Source: Sulfitobacter sp. SK012 (lineage in GTDB: Bacteria > Pseudomonadota > Alphaproteobacteria > Rhodobacterales > Rhodobacteraceae). From it: DNA of 64,000 nt. The stretch spans positions 124,001 through 188,000 of the forward strand of contig NZ_CP025804.1 of the NCBI RefSeq assembly GCF_003352085.1, written 5' to 3'. The stretch's first letter is position 1. Each line of letters starts with the position of its first letter. This document shows, piece by piece, positions 9,668 through 18,429 of this stretch. The position numbers and the translations under genes are program-made. The notes beneath the pieces were generated by a model. The model saw only the letters and a list, made by a program, of their open reading frames with translations, was not told the origin of the DNA and ran no database searches.

Positions 9668-10822
9668 TCAACCCTTCATCGAATCCCAGAAGCTTTTGAC
9701 AGAGCTAAAAAACGTGCTGCCCTCAGGATTGTTGTTCTCGGATAGCTCTTCGAATTCCCGCAGCAGTTCTTTCTGGCGACTTGTCAGGTTCACAGGCGTT
9801 TCAACTGCCAGTTCAATGATCATGTCGCCGGTCCCACCGCCGCGCAAAGGGGGCATACCCTTGCCGCGCAGGCGCATTTGACGGCCAGATTGGCTGCCCG
9901 ATTGAATCTGCACTCTGCCGCGACCACCATCAATTGTTGGTACCTCGATGCTACCGCCCAGCGCTGCTGCAGTCAGCGACACGGGTACACGACAGAACAG
10001 GTTGGAACCGTCACGCTCAAAGAGGTCATGCTCATCGACTTCGATGAAGATATAGAGGTCACCCGAGGGACCACCACGCATGCCTGCTTCACCTTCACCA
10101 GCGAGCCGGATGCGCGTACCAGTCTCGACCCCAGCCGGGATATTGACCGAAAGCGAGCGTTCCTTTTCGACCCGGCCAGCGCCACGGCAGTTGTTACAGG
10201 GGTTCTTGATGATTTGACCCAGGCCCGAGCATGTCGGGCAAGTGCGCTCGACCGTAAAAAAGCCTTGCTGTGCGCGAACTTTGCCCATGCCGGAGCATGT
10301 TGGGCAGGTCGTTGGCTCCACGCCACCTTCTGCGCCGGAGCCGTTACACGATGTACATCCGACGGAGGTCGGCACGTTGATCGACTTTTGTAGCCCACCA
10401 AATGCGTCCTCTAGGGAGATGCGCAGATTGTAGCGCAGATCGGCACCACGTGCGGCCCGGCGTCCACCGCCTTGCCCCCCACGTTGACCCATGAAATCGC
10501 CGAAAAGGTCGTCAAATACGTCTGAAAAGGCAGAAGAGAAATCGCCCTGACCGCCACCGAAACCAGCACCGGGTCGTCCGCCGCCGCCCATACCACCTTC
10601 GAAGGCAGCGTGGCCGTAGCGGTCGTAAGCCGCTTTTTTGTCAGCGTCCTTTAGGACTTCGTAGGCTTCATTCGCTTCTTTGAACTGGCCTTCCGCGTCC
10701 GGGTTTCCGGTGTTGCGGTCAGGGTGCAGTTCTTTGGCCTTGGTGCGATAGCCCTTTTTAATTTCGTCCGCAGCGGCTCCTTTGGAGACGCCTAGGACTT
10801 CATAATAGTCACGTTTTGCCAT
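9668..10822 (-). CDS. dnaJ: Chaperone protein DnaJ
   Basis: DnaJ delivers unfolded substrates to DnaK and stimulates its ATPase. The 384-residue protein has an N-terminal J domain with the HPD tripeptide (ELHPDRNTG, about residues 32-40) and a Gly/Phe-rich linker ([20 protein letters not shown]). Four CxxCxGxG zinc repeats follow ([32 protein letters not shown]), then the two C-terminal substrate-binding beta domains. It is a full-length type I DnaJ. It lies 78 nt downstream of dnaK, separated by a GC-rich hairpin that could lower dnaJ expression relative to dnaK. Confidence 0.98.
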   Translation of the reverse strand: MAKRDYYEVLGVSKGAAADEIKKGYRTKAKELHPDRNTGNPDAEGQFKEANEAYEVLKDADKKAAYDRYGHAAFEGGMGGGGRPGAGFGGGQGDFSSAFSDVFDDLFGDFMGQRGGQGGGRRAARGADLRYNLRISLEDAFGGLQKSINVPTSVGCTSCNGSGAEGGVEPTTCPTCSGMGKVRAQQGFFTVERTCPTCSGLGQIIKNPCNNCRGAGRVEKERSLSVNIPAGVETGTRIRLAGEGEAGMRGGPSGDLYIFIEVDEHDLFERDGSNLFCRVPVSLTAAALGGSIEVPTIDGGRGRVQIQSGSQSGRQMRLRGKGMPPLRGGGTGDMIIELAVETPVNLTSRQKELLREFEELSENNNPEGSTFFSSVKSFWDSMKG

Positions 10823-10849
10823 CGTTTACGTCCTTTGTTGGAACGTGAA

Positions 10850-10877
10850 GGGCCGGCCCGTCTGATCGGACCGGCCC
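10850..10877 (-). terminator. Intercistronic hairpin between dnaK and dnaJ
   Basis: Read on the minus strand, GGGCCGGTCC-GATCAGAC-GGGCCGGCCC forms a 10-bp GC stem with one G-T pair. Only a weak CTT follows, so it is more likely a partial terminator or an mRNA-stabilising hairpin that sets the dnaK:dnaJ ratio. Confidence 0.55.
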
Positions 10878-10900
10878 ACACAGTGGTTCCGGACGCGGTG

Positions 10901-12811
10901 TTACCCGCGCTTGTCGTTGTCGAGGTCTTCGAAGTCGGCATCCACGATGTCATCGTCGCCATCGCGTGGGGCATCTGCTGCCTGCGCCATGTCGTCGCCA
11001 TCTTCCTGAGCGGACTTATAGATAGCCTCGCCCAGTTTCATTGCCGCTTCTGTTACGTTTTGGAGGCCCGATTTGATCTTTTCGACGTTCTCGGTTTCCA
11101 GCTCGTCCTTGAGCGCAGCAATGGCCAATTCGATTGCCTCAACCGTGGTTGGGTCAACCTTGTCCGCGTGCTCTTCCATCGACTTTTCAGTGGAGTGGAT
11201 GAGGCTCTCGGCCTGGTTTTTCGCCTCGATCAGCGAGCGCCGTTCCTTATCGGATTCCGCGTTCTCTTCGGCGTCTTTCATCATTTTGTCGATGTCAGCA
11301 TCCGACAGGCCACCCGAAGCTTGGATGGTGATCTTCTGCTCTTTCATTGTGCCCTTATCAAGCGCACCAACAGCCACGATACCGTTGGCGTCGATATCAA
11401 AGGTCACTTCGATCTGTGGCATGCCGCGGGGTGCCGGTGGGATATTCTCGAGGTTGAAGGCACCCAAGATTTTGTTATCGGCAGCCATTTCGCGTTCACC
11501 TTGGAACACTCGGATCGTCACGGCGCTCTGGCTATCCTCGGCGGTCGAGAAGATCTGGCTTTTCTTTGTTGGGATCGTCGTGTTGCGGTCGATTAAACGG
11601 GTAAACACCCCGCCCAAAGTCTCAATGCCCAGCGACAGCGGGGTTACATCGAGCAGAACCACATCTTTGACGTCGCCTTGCAGAACGCCCGCTTGGATCG
11701 CAGCACCAAGTGCAACGACTTCGTCTGGGTTCACACCCTTGTGCGGCTCTTTGCCGAAGAATTTTGTCACTTCTTCAACGACGCGCGGCATACGAGTCAT
11801 ACCGCCGACCATGACGACTTCATCGATGTCAGAAGCTGACAGACCGGCGTCTTTCAACGCGGCCTGACAAGGCTTGATGGAGGCTTTGATCAAATCGCTC
11901 ACAAGGCTTTCAAGCTTTGCGCGCGTCAGCTTCATCACCATGTGGAGCGGTGAGCCGTCTTTGCCCATGGAGATAAATGGCTGGTTGATTTCTGTCTGGG
12001 ACGCGCTCGACAATTCGATCTTGGCTTTTTCAGCGGCCTCTTTCAGACGCTGCAGGGCCATCTTGTCCTTCGTCAGATCAACGCCGTGCTCTTTCTTGAA
12101 CTGCTCTGCGAGGTAGTTGACGATACGCATGTCAAAGTCTTCACCGCCCAAGAACGTGTCGCCATTGGTGGATTTTACTTCGAACAAGCCATCGTCGATC
12201 TCGAGGATGGTTACGTCGAATGTACCGCCGCCAAGGTCATAGACGGCGATGGTTTGCGTGTTTTCTTTATCAAGACCGTAGGCAAGGGCCGCAGCTGTTG
12301 GTTCGTTGATGATCCGCAGGACCTCAAGACCGGCAATCTTGCCTGCGTCTTTTGTTGCCTGACGCTGAGCATCGTTGAAATATGCAGGGACAGTGATGAC
12401 CGCTTGGGTCACCTCTTCGCCAAGATAGCTCTCAGCCGTCTCTTTCATTTTGCCCAAGATGAATGCGGAAATCTGGCTTGGCGAATATTTCTCACCCTTG
12501 GCCTCAACCCACGCGTCACCATTGCCGCCATCAATTACATTGAAGGGCAGGTTTTTCTTGTCTTTGGCCAGATCAGGATCGTCGTTGCGACGACCAATAA
12601 GGCGTTTGACGCCAAAGACTGTGTTTTCTGGATTCGTGACAGCTTGGCGCTTTGCCGGCTGGCCCACGAGGCGCTCATCATCCGTAAAGGCGACGATCGA
12701 CGGGGTTGTGCGTGCACCCTCTGCGTTTTCAATTACGCGGGGCTGGCTGCCGTCCATGATGGCGATACAGCTGTTTGTAGTTCCAAGGTCAATGCCGATT
12801 ACTTTGGCCAT
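10901..12811 (-). CDS. dnaK: Molecular chaperone DnaK (Hsp70)
   Basis: DnaK binds exposed hydrophobic peptide segments in an ATP-driven cycle with DnaJ and GrpE. All Hsp70 signatures are present in the 636-residue protein: [10 protein letters not shown] at the N-terminus, the second phosphate loop [18 protein letters not shown], the third signature [13 protein letters not shown], the interdomain linker [13 protein letters not shown] and a helical lid. The C-terminus ends in the acidic tail [16 protein letters not shown], typical of bacterial DnaK. It is the first gene of dnaK-dnaJ; grpE is not in the window. A promoter-like element is present at 12923-12953. Identification is secure. Confidence 0.99.
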   Translation of the reverse strand: MAKVIGIDLGTTNSCIAIMDGSQPRVIENAEGARTTPSIVAFTDDERLVGQPAKRQAVTNPENTVFGVKRLIGRRNDDPDLAKDKKNLPFNVIDGGNGDAWVEAKGEKYSPSQISAFILGKMKETAESYLGEEVTQAVITVPAYFNDAQRQATKDAGKIAGLEVLRIINEPTAAALAYGLDKENTQTIAVYDLGGGTFDVTILEIDDGLFEVKSTNGDTFLGGEDFDMRIVNYLAEQFKKEHGVDLTKDKMALQRLKEAAEKAKIELSSASQTEINQPFISMGKDGSPLHMVMKLTRAKLESLVSDLIKASIKPCQAALKDAGLSASDIDEVVMVGGMTRMPRVVEEVTKFFGKEPHKGVNPDEVVALGAAIQAGVLQGDVKDVVLLDVTPLSLGIETLGGVFTRLIDRNTTIPTKKSQIFSTAEDSQSAVTIRVFQGEREMAADNKILGAFNLENIPPAPRGMPQIEVTFDIDANGIVAVGALDKGTMKEQKITIQASGGLSDADIDKMMKDAEENAESDKERRSLIEAKNQAESLIHSTEKSMEEHADKVDPTTVEAIELAIAALKDELETENVEKIKSGLQNVTEAAMKLGEAIYKSAQEDGDDMAQAADAPRDGDDDIVDADFEDLDNDKRG

Positions 12812-12922
12812 AGTTTCGATCCCTCTTTTTACTCAAGGCGATGACACGAAGCTCAGGCCCATTGCGGCACCTGCACTCCGATCTGTTAACGCAACAAACG
12901 GCTCGTTTGCAGCGGTTCGGAG

Positions 12923-12953
12923 CGTATATAAGGAGGCCATTGGCACCCTGCAA
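12923..12953 (-). promoter_or_regulatory. Candidate promoter of dnaK (possibly heat-shock sigma-32)
   Basis: On the minus strand TTGCAG (12953-12948) is followed after 15 nt by CTTATATACG (12932-12923), about 112 nt upstream of the dnaK ATG. The CTTATAT box resembles the -10 element used by alphaproteobacterial RpoH, and the -35 is a partial match. RpoH control is inferred from the downstream gene and the resemblance only. Confidence 0.4.
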
Positions 12954-13028
12954 CCGCCCTACGCGCTGTGAAGCGAGGAATCTGCTACGAATTTTGCGAA
13001 ATGCTGCTTTAAAATGGAGAATAGGGCG

Positions 13029-13625
13029 ATGTTACGGATCAGAGGTTTTGAAATTCACCCGAATTATCTGGATCTGTCCAGGCAGCGCGCTCTGGTAGAG
13101 GAGGTGCGAAGTGTTGTGGCGCAGGCCCCTCTTTTTCAACCAATCACCCCATCTGGTAAGACAATGAGCGTTCGTATCAGCGCAGCGGGTGAGTTTGGGT
13201 GGCTCTCTGATCGGCAAGGCTACCGGTATTCTTCGACACATCCTAATGGTGTGGCTTGGCCGCCGATCCCGCCGCTGGTGCTGGACATTTGGCGCGACCT
13301 AACGGGGTTGGTGCAGCAACCTGAGTGCTGTTTGATTAATTTTTACACTGATGATGCCCGCATGGGTCTGCACCGCGATCAGGACGAGGCGGCGTTTAAA
13401 TGGCCAGTATTGTCGATTTCTTTGGGCGATGACGCGCTATTTCGGATGGGTCATTCTGAGCGGGGTGGAAAAACTGAAAGCATCTGGCTGCATTCGGGTG
13501 ACGTCGTATTGATGGGTGGGGATGCCCGGCTTTGCTATCATGGGATTGATAGGATCAAATCCGATACGTCGCCACTGCTGTCCAAAGGCGGTCGGATCAA
13601 TCTAACGTTGCGTGTCGTGACTTAG
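13029..13625 (+). CDS. alkB: AlkB-like Fe(II)/2-oxoglutarate-dependent DNA dealkylase
   Basis: AlkB proteins remove methyl groups from 1-methyladenine and 3-methylcytosine by oxidation. The 198-residue protein has the metal-binding HxD (GLHRDQDE), the distal histidine (CYHGIDRI) and the 2-oxoglutarate-binding arginines near the C-terminus (RINLTLRVV). The nucleotide-recognition lid region (FGWLSDRQGYRYSSTHP) is typical. I chose ATG 13029 (MLRIRGFEIHP) because GGAG and AGGG lie just upstream, while the earlier ATG at 13014 has no ribosome site. Its stop overlaps the convergent KpsM-like gene by 4 nt. No ada gene is nearby. Confidence 0.9.
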   Translation: MLRIRGFEIHPNYLDLSRQRALVEEVRSVVAQAPLFQPITPSGKTMSVRISAAGEFGWLSDRQGYRYSSTHPNGVAWPPIPPLVLDIWRDLTGLVQQPECCLINFYTDDARMGLHRDQDEAAFKWPVLSISLGDDALFRMGHSERGGKTESIWLHSGDVVLMGGDARLCYHGIDRIKSDTSPLLSKGGRINLTLRVVT

Positions 13626-14446
13626 CGCCGCGCGCTCCAACTGATCGATGCGTGTCTGCGGGTATAGAATTCGCCCATAAGCCCCACCATCAATAACACC
13701 AATCCGACCCAAAGAGGGTACATCGGATCGCTATAGCGTGGATTATAGTTGATGAACGCATACCCACGGGCTTGATCAATGCTGTGAAACAGAGGGTTCC
13801 AATCAAACATTGCCAACATAAATCCGGGAAGGGTGTTGGCCACGAACATTTTACCCGAGGCAATCATGTTTGCACGCTGATAGATGGTCGAAAAGATGCT
13901 AACAAATGTTGGAAACCAAGGCTTTATCCCTAAAAGTACAAGGCCCAACGCCAATCCGGTAAACCACGCCAACAACAGCATGCCAAAGGCAGCAATAGGC
14001 TGCTCAATGTGAATTGGGGTGAAGGCAACGTGGTAGACAAACAAGATCATAGCCAGGGACAGCACCTGAATATAGAGTGCGCCCAGCGCCGTAGAGGTGA
14101 TCGCGATGATCGTATTCATCGGCGCATGCTGCATCATTGCACTTGCCGGTCCTTCTGATCCGACAACCGCGCCCAAAGTCTTTGTGTGGGTCATATAAAG
14201 AAAAATACCCGACATGATGTAAATCAAGAAATCACCGCGTATCGCGGACCCACGCAGCCCAAGAATTGAGAACATGAAATAGAAGGCGAGCACAAAGATC
14301 ACCGCCTGCAACATGTTCATCGCAATCGCCATAAACGCGTTATTGTGGGTCTTGCGCACCGACCTCACGATAGAATGGTAGATCAGTTCGCACATCGTCA
14401 TTGCGATGCCAAAGCTGGTGCGGGGCTTCTGCGTGGATTGGAACAT
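13622..14446 (-). CDS. KpsM-like ABC-2 polysaccharide export permease
   Basis: The 274-residue integral membrane protein belongs to the ABC-2 permeases that export capsular polysaccharide or polyol-phosphate polymers. Six hydrophobic segments are visible (for example MLQAVIFVLAFYFMFSILG, FLIYIMSGIFLYM, AFGMLLLAWFTGLALGLVL, WVGLVLLMVGLM). The C-terminal NPLFHSIDQARGYAF is characteristic of KpsM-type proteins. I chose ATG 14446 (MFQSTQKPR), with CAGG upstream; a GTG at 14482 would add 12 residues. The matching KpsT-type ATPase and KpsE/KpsD proteins are not in the window, so they must be elsewhere. The start is divergent from the cysQ-kdsB polysaccharide genes, which suggests shared control. 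Confidence 0.88.
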   Translation of the reverse strand: MFQSTQKPRTSFGIAMTMCELIYHSIVRSVRKTHNNAFMAIAMNMLQAVIFVLAFYFMFSILGLRGSAIRGDFLIYIMSGIFLYMTHTKTLGAVVGSEGPASAMMQHAPMNTIIAITSTALGALYIQVLSLAMILFVYHVAFTPIHIEQPIAAFGMLLLAWFTGLALGLVLLGIKPWFPTFVSIFSTIYQRANMIASGKMFVANTLPGFMLAMFDWNPLFHSIDQARGYAFINYNPRYSDPMYPLWVGLVLLMVGLMGEFYTRRHASISWSARR

Positions 14447-14562
14447 GATTGGCCTGCTTTGCGGAAGTTTCCAGCTTTGCACGGAATTCTTGATGATCCG
14501 TTACAGCTTGACCATAAGGGGTTCGAACAAAGTAATCAACGAAACTGAAAAGGGCCGAACCG

Positions 14563-15360
14563 ATGGATTATGAAAAGTTGGTGCAGGTGATGCGCACTCT
14601 TTCGTTGGAGGCGGGCGACAAGATCATGGAAATCTATGGTCAGGATGATTTTGATGTTAAATCCAAGTCTGACGATAGCCCTGTCACAGCGGCAGATGAG
14701 GCGGCGGACAAGATAATTTCTGACGGTCTGCGTGCGGCTTTTCCCGATGTGATGCTGGTCACTGAAGAACAGGCGGATACCCATAGTGCTTCTGGAACGA
14801 CGTTCCTAATCGTGGACCCGCTTGATGGCACCAAAGAGTTCATTCACCGCCGTGGAGATTTCACCGTCAACATCGCTCTGGTCGAGGACGGCGTGCCAAC
14901 CCGTGGGGTTGTGTATGCACCTGCCAAGAACCGTATGTTCTTTACGCTCGCCGATGGACAAACAGTTGAAGAAACAGGTGCTTTTGACAAACAAAACATC
15001 GGCGCAACGCAGTCCATTCACGTTGCGGCGTCGGACAATGCTGCGCTGATGGTTGTGGCCAGTAAATCCCATAGGGATCAAGCAACGGACGACTATATTG
15101 GCAAATACGCTGTGCGCGACATGACCAGTGCGGGATCATCGTTGAAGTTTTGTCTGGTCGCTACTGGCGAAGCAGATATCTACCCTCGCCTTGGCCGCAC
15201 GATGGAATGGGATACGGCTGCAGGCCATGCGGTTTTGTCAGGCGCGGGGGGCCAAGTTGTCCGCTTTGATGACCAAAAGCCGCTCGTCTATGGCAAGGAG
15301 GATTTCGCCAATCCCTTCTTTATCGCTTATGCTCCCGGTGTCGTTTTGAAGGGCGCGTAA
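14563..15360 (+). CDS. cysQ: 3'(2'),5'-bisphosphate nucleotidase CysQ
   Basis: CysQ hydrolyses 3'-phosphoadenosine 5'-phosphate (PAP) to AMP and phosphate, which removes the inhibitory by-product of PAPS-dependent sulfation. The 265-residue protein has the inositol-phosphatase-superfamily metal motifs: the EEQAD region (about 67-71), DPLDGTKEF (about 86-94) and WDTAAGHAVLSGAGG near the C-terminus. The gene opens a plus-strand run; its stop TAA overlaps the next start by one base (TAATG), which implies translational coupling to the KdsB-like gene. A sulfotransferase-like gene lies 8 kb downstream in the same polysaccharide locus, so a local role in PAP recycling is plausible. Confidence 0.95.
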   Translation: MDYEKLVQVMRTLSLEAGDKIMEIYGQDDFDVKSKSDDSPVTAADEAADKIISDGLRAAFPDVMLVTEEQADTHSASGTTFLIVDPLDGTKEFIHRRGDFTVNIALVEDGVPTRGVVYAPAKNRMFFTLADGQTVEETGAFDKQNIGATQSIHVAASDNAALMVVASKSHRDQATDDYIGKYAVRDMTSAGSSLKFCLVATGEADIYPRLGRTMEWDTAAGHAVLSGAGGQVVRFDDQKPLVYGKEDFANPFFIAYAPGVVLKGA

Positions 15361-16160
15361 TGTCAGTACTTATCGTCATCCCGGCGCGCTACGCTTCGAC
15401 ACGTTACCCCGGAAAACCGCTCGTTGCGCTGACTGGCGCTAGTGGGGTGTCCCGAACATTGATTGAGCGCAGTTGGCGCGCGGCTATGGAAGTGAAGGGC
15501 GTAGACCGCGTTGTGGTTTCAACGGACGACACGCGGATCAAAGACGCGGCCGAAGCATTTGGCGCAGAGGTCGTTATGACTTCAGAGTCCTGCACAAACG
15601 GAACCGAGCGTTGCGCAGAGGCACATGCGAAGCTTGGCGGTGGATTTGAGATTGTCGTGAACCTGCAAGGGGATGCGCCGTTGACGCCCGCTTGGTTCGT
15701 TGAGGGCTTGATCGAAGGGCTGCAGGCCGCGCCAAAAGCCGAAGTCGCCACGCCTGTGTTGCGCTGCGAGGGCGAAATGCTGACGAGCCTACTCGCTGAC
15801 CGCAAGGCGGGCCGGGTGGGCGGTACCACAGCCGTCTTTGATAGGAATTGGCGCGCCCTTTATTTCTCTAAGGAAGTCGTTCCTTTCACCTCGAAAACCT
15901 ATGCGGATGCGGATCCCACGCCAGTTTTCCACCATGTTGGTGTCTATGCCTACCGTCCCGACGCCCTGGCAGCTTATCCGGCGTGGCTGGCCGGCCCGCT
16001 AGAGCAGCTTGAAGGGCTAGAACAGCTTCGGTTCATGGAAAACGGTCGGGCAGTGCTTTGTGTTGAGGTTGAAGCACGGGGGCGCCAATTTTGGGAGTTA
16101 AATAACCCGCAGGACGTCCCAAAGATCGAAACCATGATGGGACAGATGGGTCTCGAATGA
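15360..16160 (+). CDS. kdsB: 3-deoxy-manno-octulosonate cytidylyltransferase-like protein
   Basis: CMP-Kdo synthetase activates Kdo with CTP for LPS or capsule synthesis. The 266-residue protein has the family start IPARYASTRYPGKPL, the STDDTRI and NGTERCAEAH motifs, and VVNLQGDAPL. The C-terminus is divergent: where typical KdsB has GIDTPEDL this protein has FWELNNPQDVPKIE. That may mark a capsule-specific subfamily or a different nulosonate substrate. It is translationally coupled to cysQ (TAATG) and overlaps the next glycosyltransferase by ATGA. The cytidylyltransferase fold is certain; Kdo as the substrate is likely but not proven by sequence. Confidence 0.88.
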   Translation: MSVLIVIPARYASTRYPGKPLVALTGASGVSRTLIERSWRAAMEVKGVDRVVVSTDDTRIKDAAEAFGAEVVMTSESCTNGTERCAEAHAKLGGGFEIVVNLQGDAPLTPAWFVEGLIEGLQAAPKAEVATPVLRCEGEMLTSLLADRKAGRVGGTTAVFDRNWRALYFSKEVVPFTSKTYADADPTPVFHHVGVYAYRPDALAAYPAWLAGPLEQLEGLEQLRFMENGRAVLCVEVEARGRQFWELNNPQDVPKIETMMGQMGLE

Positions 16161-17389
16161 CCGACATCACTGTCAGCGTTGTCATTGTCAGCCGCGACCG
16201 CGCGCAGGCCTTGATGCGCTGCCTGCTTGGGGTTTCTCAACTGCAATTCCCCGCATTTGAGGTGATCGTTGTTGCCGACCCCACAGGGATCGCGGCAGCC
16301 GAGAAGATGCCCTTTGCTGAGCTACTCAAACTCGTTCCGTTTGACGAAGCCAACATATCCGAAGCACGCAATCTTGGCCTCGTTCATGCGGCAGGCGATG
16401 TGGTGGCTTTTATCGATGACGATGCCATTCCTGAACCGCAATGGTTGCGCTATCTGACAGCTCCTGTAGTCAAGCCAAATGTTGCGGCCATGACTGGGTT
16501 TGTGCGTGGGCGCAACGGTATCAGCTTTCAATGGCGGGCCCAGGGACTTAATGGCCTGGGTCAGCCAGGCGGGCTAGAAGTGGACGCGACGCAAGCCACG
16601 GTTTTGACCCCCCCCAAAGGACGCGCGATTAAAACCGAGGGCACCAACATGGCGTTTCGGCGCGACGTGCTCGTGGCGATTGGTGGGTTTGATCCCGCGT
16701 TTCATTACTATCTTGAAGAAACCGACTTGAATATGCGCCTCGCGCGGGCCGGTCACGCGACCGCTATTTCGCCGTTGGCTGAGGTGCATCATGGCTTTGC
16801 GCCGAACCGTATGCGCCGGGCTGATCGCGTTCCGTCAGATCTGTTTGATATTGGTGCAAGCTGGGCAGTGTTTGCGCGAAAATACATCCCTGATGCTGAC
16901 AGAGAACTACATTGGCAAACCATCCGAACCGCTGAGCGCCGTCGGTTGCTATCGCATATGTGTGCAGGGCGCTTGGAGCCGCGTGATATTTCGCGTTTGC
17001 TGGGCCGCCTTGACGGGGGCCACAGCAACGGATTGTTGCGCGCGATCACTACTACGAAATTGCCGAACCATCCGGCGTCACCGTTCAAGGCGTTTCCCTA
17101 TGAGCCCAAAGCCAGCATTCTCATTCAAACGCGGCTGATTGGGGCGCGGGCAGCGCAGGATCGGGCCGCAGCTCATGTGGCTGAGGGTGGTATCGCAACG
17201 GTCATAATTTTGTCACTTACATCTGCTTTTCATCGTTTAAGTTTTAACGATCAGGGTGTTTGGGTGCAGCGTGGTGGCCAATTTGGGCGATCTGACCGGG
17301 GGGGAAAATTGGTTCAGGTAACGCATTTCCGCCGAAGAGTGCGGCAAGAACGCGCTCGAATAGCCCTTCAAAGGGGGTTAATCAATTGA
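16157..17389 (+). CDS. Family 2 glycosyltransferase
   Basis: This is a 410-residue GT-A glycosyltransferase. The N-terminus carries the nucleotide-sugar fold (VSVVIVSRDRAQALMRCL), the metal-binding acidic cluster VAFIDDDAIP at about residue 90, and an acceptor-side motif FHYYLEETDLNMRLARAG (the ED of the GT2 catalytic site). The last 150 residues have no recognisable motif and become rich in arginine. It overlaps kdsB by ATGA and is therefore in the same operon as cysQ and kdsB. Its sugar and acceptor are unknown; the context points to a surface polysaccharide. Confidence 0.85.
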   Translation: MTDITVSVVIVSRDRAQALMRCLLGVSQLQFPAFEVIVVADPTGIAAAEKMPFAELLKLVPFDEANISEARNLGLVHAAGDVVAFIDDDAIPEPQWLRYLTAPVVKPNVAAMTGFVRGRNGISFQWRAQGLNGLGQPGGLEVDATQATVLTPPKGRAIKTEGTNMAFRRDVLVAIGGFDPAFHYYLEETDLNMRLARAGHATAISPLAEVHHGFAPNRMRRADRVPSDLFDIGASWAVFARKYIPDADRELHWQTIRTAERRRLLSHMCAGRLEPRDISRLLGRLDGGHSNGLLRAITTTKLPNHPASPFKAFPYEPKASILIQTRLIGARAAQDRAAAHVAEGGIATVIILSLTSAFHRLSFNDQGVWVQRGGQFGRSDRGGKLVQVTHFRRRVRQERARIALQRGLIN

Positions 17390-17465
17390 TTTTAATCACA
17401 AACGTGATAAATCGCCGAAACGCCCTTTTATCATACTCAAAATGGTGCTTTTCGTCCTGAAAAGC
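17380..17465. promoter_or_regulatory. Cluster of inverted repeats upstream of galU
   Basis: Three dyads lie between the glycosyltransferase stop and galU. AATCAATTGATT (17380-17391) is a perfect 12-bp palindrome. AATCAC-AAAC-GTGATA (17394-17409) has ATCAC/GTGAT arms. GCTTTTC-GTCCT-GAAAAGC (17447-17465) is a 7-bp hairpin. An AT-rich stretch (TTAATATATATACAA) follows and may contain the galU promoter. The binding protein is unknown. Confidence 0.4.
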
Positions 17466-17518
17466 GGTTAATATATATACAAATGCACCAACTAGTGGTG
17501 ACGTAAATTGAGGTCCTG

Positions 17519-18412
17519 ATGCGTAACAAAGTAACAAAAGCCATTTTTCCTGTCGCTGGTATGGGCACACGGTTTCTTCCTGCAACGAAATCTGTCCCAA
17601 AGGAGATTATGACTTTGGTGGACCGGCCACTGGTTCAATACGCCATCGATGAGGCGCGAGAAGCCGGGATCAAGGAATTCATCTTTGTCACGTCTCGTGG
17701 CAAGGGCGCGCTGGAAGATTACTTTGATCACGCTCCGGCGCTTGAAGAAGAATTGCGCAGGAAGGGCAAAACTGAGCTGCTTGAGGTTCTTCAGAATACG
17801 AACATGGAAAGTGGTGCAATTGCATATATCCGCCAACACCGTGCATTGGGTCTGGGGCATGCTGTTTGGTGCGCGCGACGCCTAATCGGTGATGAACCGT
17901 TTGCCGTGATGCTGCCTGATGACGTGATCGCCGCTGACAAGCCGTGCCTGCAGCAGATGGTCGAGGCCTATGAAGAAACTGGTGGCAATATGGTTGCGGC
18001 GATGGAAGTCGCTCCGGAAAAATCTTCGTCCTACGGTATGCTCGATATTCGAGAAGATATGGGCCATATGGTTGATGTCAAAGGTATGGTTGAGAAACCT
18101 GATGCCGATAAATCACCCTCAAACCTTGCCGTGATTGGGCGCTATATTTTGGCACCAACTGTTCTACAAAACCTAAACAAATTGAAAAGCGGTTCAGGTG
18201 GTGAGATTCAGTTGACCGATGCTATTGCAGCAGAGCTTGATCAGAACCGTAAGGTCTATGGCTACCGTTTCGAAGGCCAGCGATTTGATTGCGGATCTAA
18301 GTCGGGCTTTTTGCAGGCGACCGTGTCTTTTGGCCTAGGGCGTCCCGATCTGGAGGCCGATTTGCGGGCGTATCTGCATGACATCATGCAAGTGGACAAA
18401 GCGGCGCAATAA
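17519..18412 (+). CDS. galU: UTP-glucose-1-phosphate uridylyltransferase GalU
   Basis: GalU makes UDP-glucose from UTP and glucose-1-phosphate. The 297-residue protein has the pyrophosphorylase signature GMGTRFLPATKSVPKEI at the N-terminus, the active-site VDRPLVQYAIDEA, LGLGHAVWCAR, and the sugar-binding VEKPDADKSPSNLAVIGRY. The start is preceded by GAGG. It lies 17 nt before galE, with which it forms a UDP-sugar supply pair (UDP-Glc to UDP-Gal) for the surrounding glycosyltransferases. Confidence 0.97.
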   Translation: MRNKVTKAIFPVAGMGTRFLPATKSVPKEIMTLVDRPLVQYAIDEAREAGIKEFIFVTSRGKGALEDYFDHAPALEEELRRKGKTELLEVLQNTNMESGAIAYIRQHRALGLGHAVWCARRLIGDEPFAVMLPDDVIAADKPCLQQMVEAYEETGGNMVAAMEVAPEKSSSYGMLDIREDMGHMVDVKGMVEKPDADKSPSNLAVIGRYILAPTVLQNLNKLKSGSGGEIQLTDAIAAELDQNRKVYGYRFEGQRFDCGSKSGFLQATVSFGLGRPDLEADLRAYLHDIMQVDKAAQ

Positions 18413-18429
18413 AGCTGCAGGGGGCTGCA

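Noticed and set aside
10835..11596. Second long open frame on the plus strand opposite dnaK
   Set aside because: Same reason: complete overlap with a certain gene and no motif.
12086..12844. Long open frame on the plus strand opposite dnaK
   Set aside because: It overlaps dnaK fully and has no independent support; dnaK is certain.
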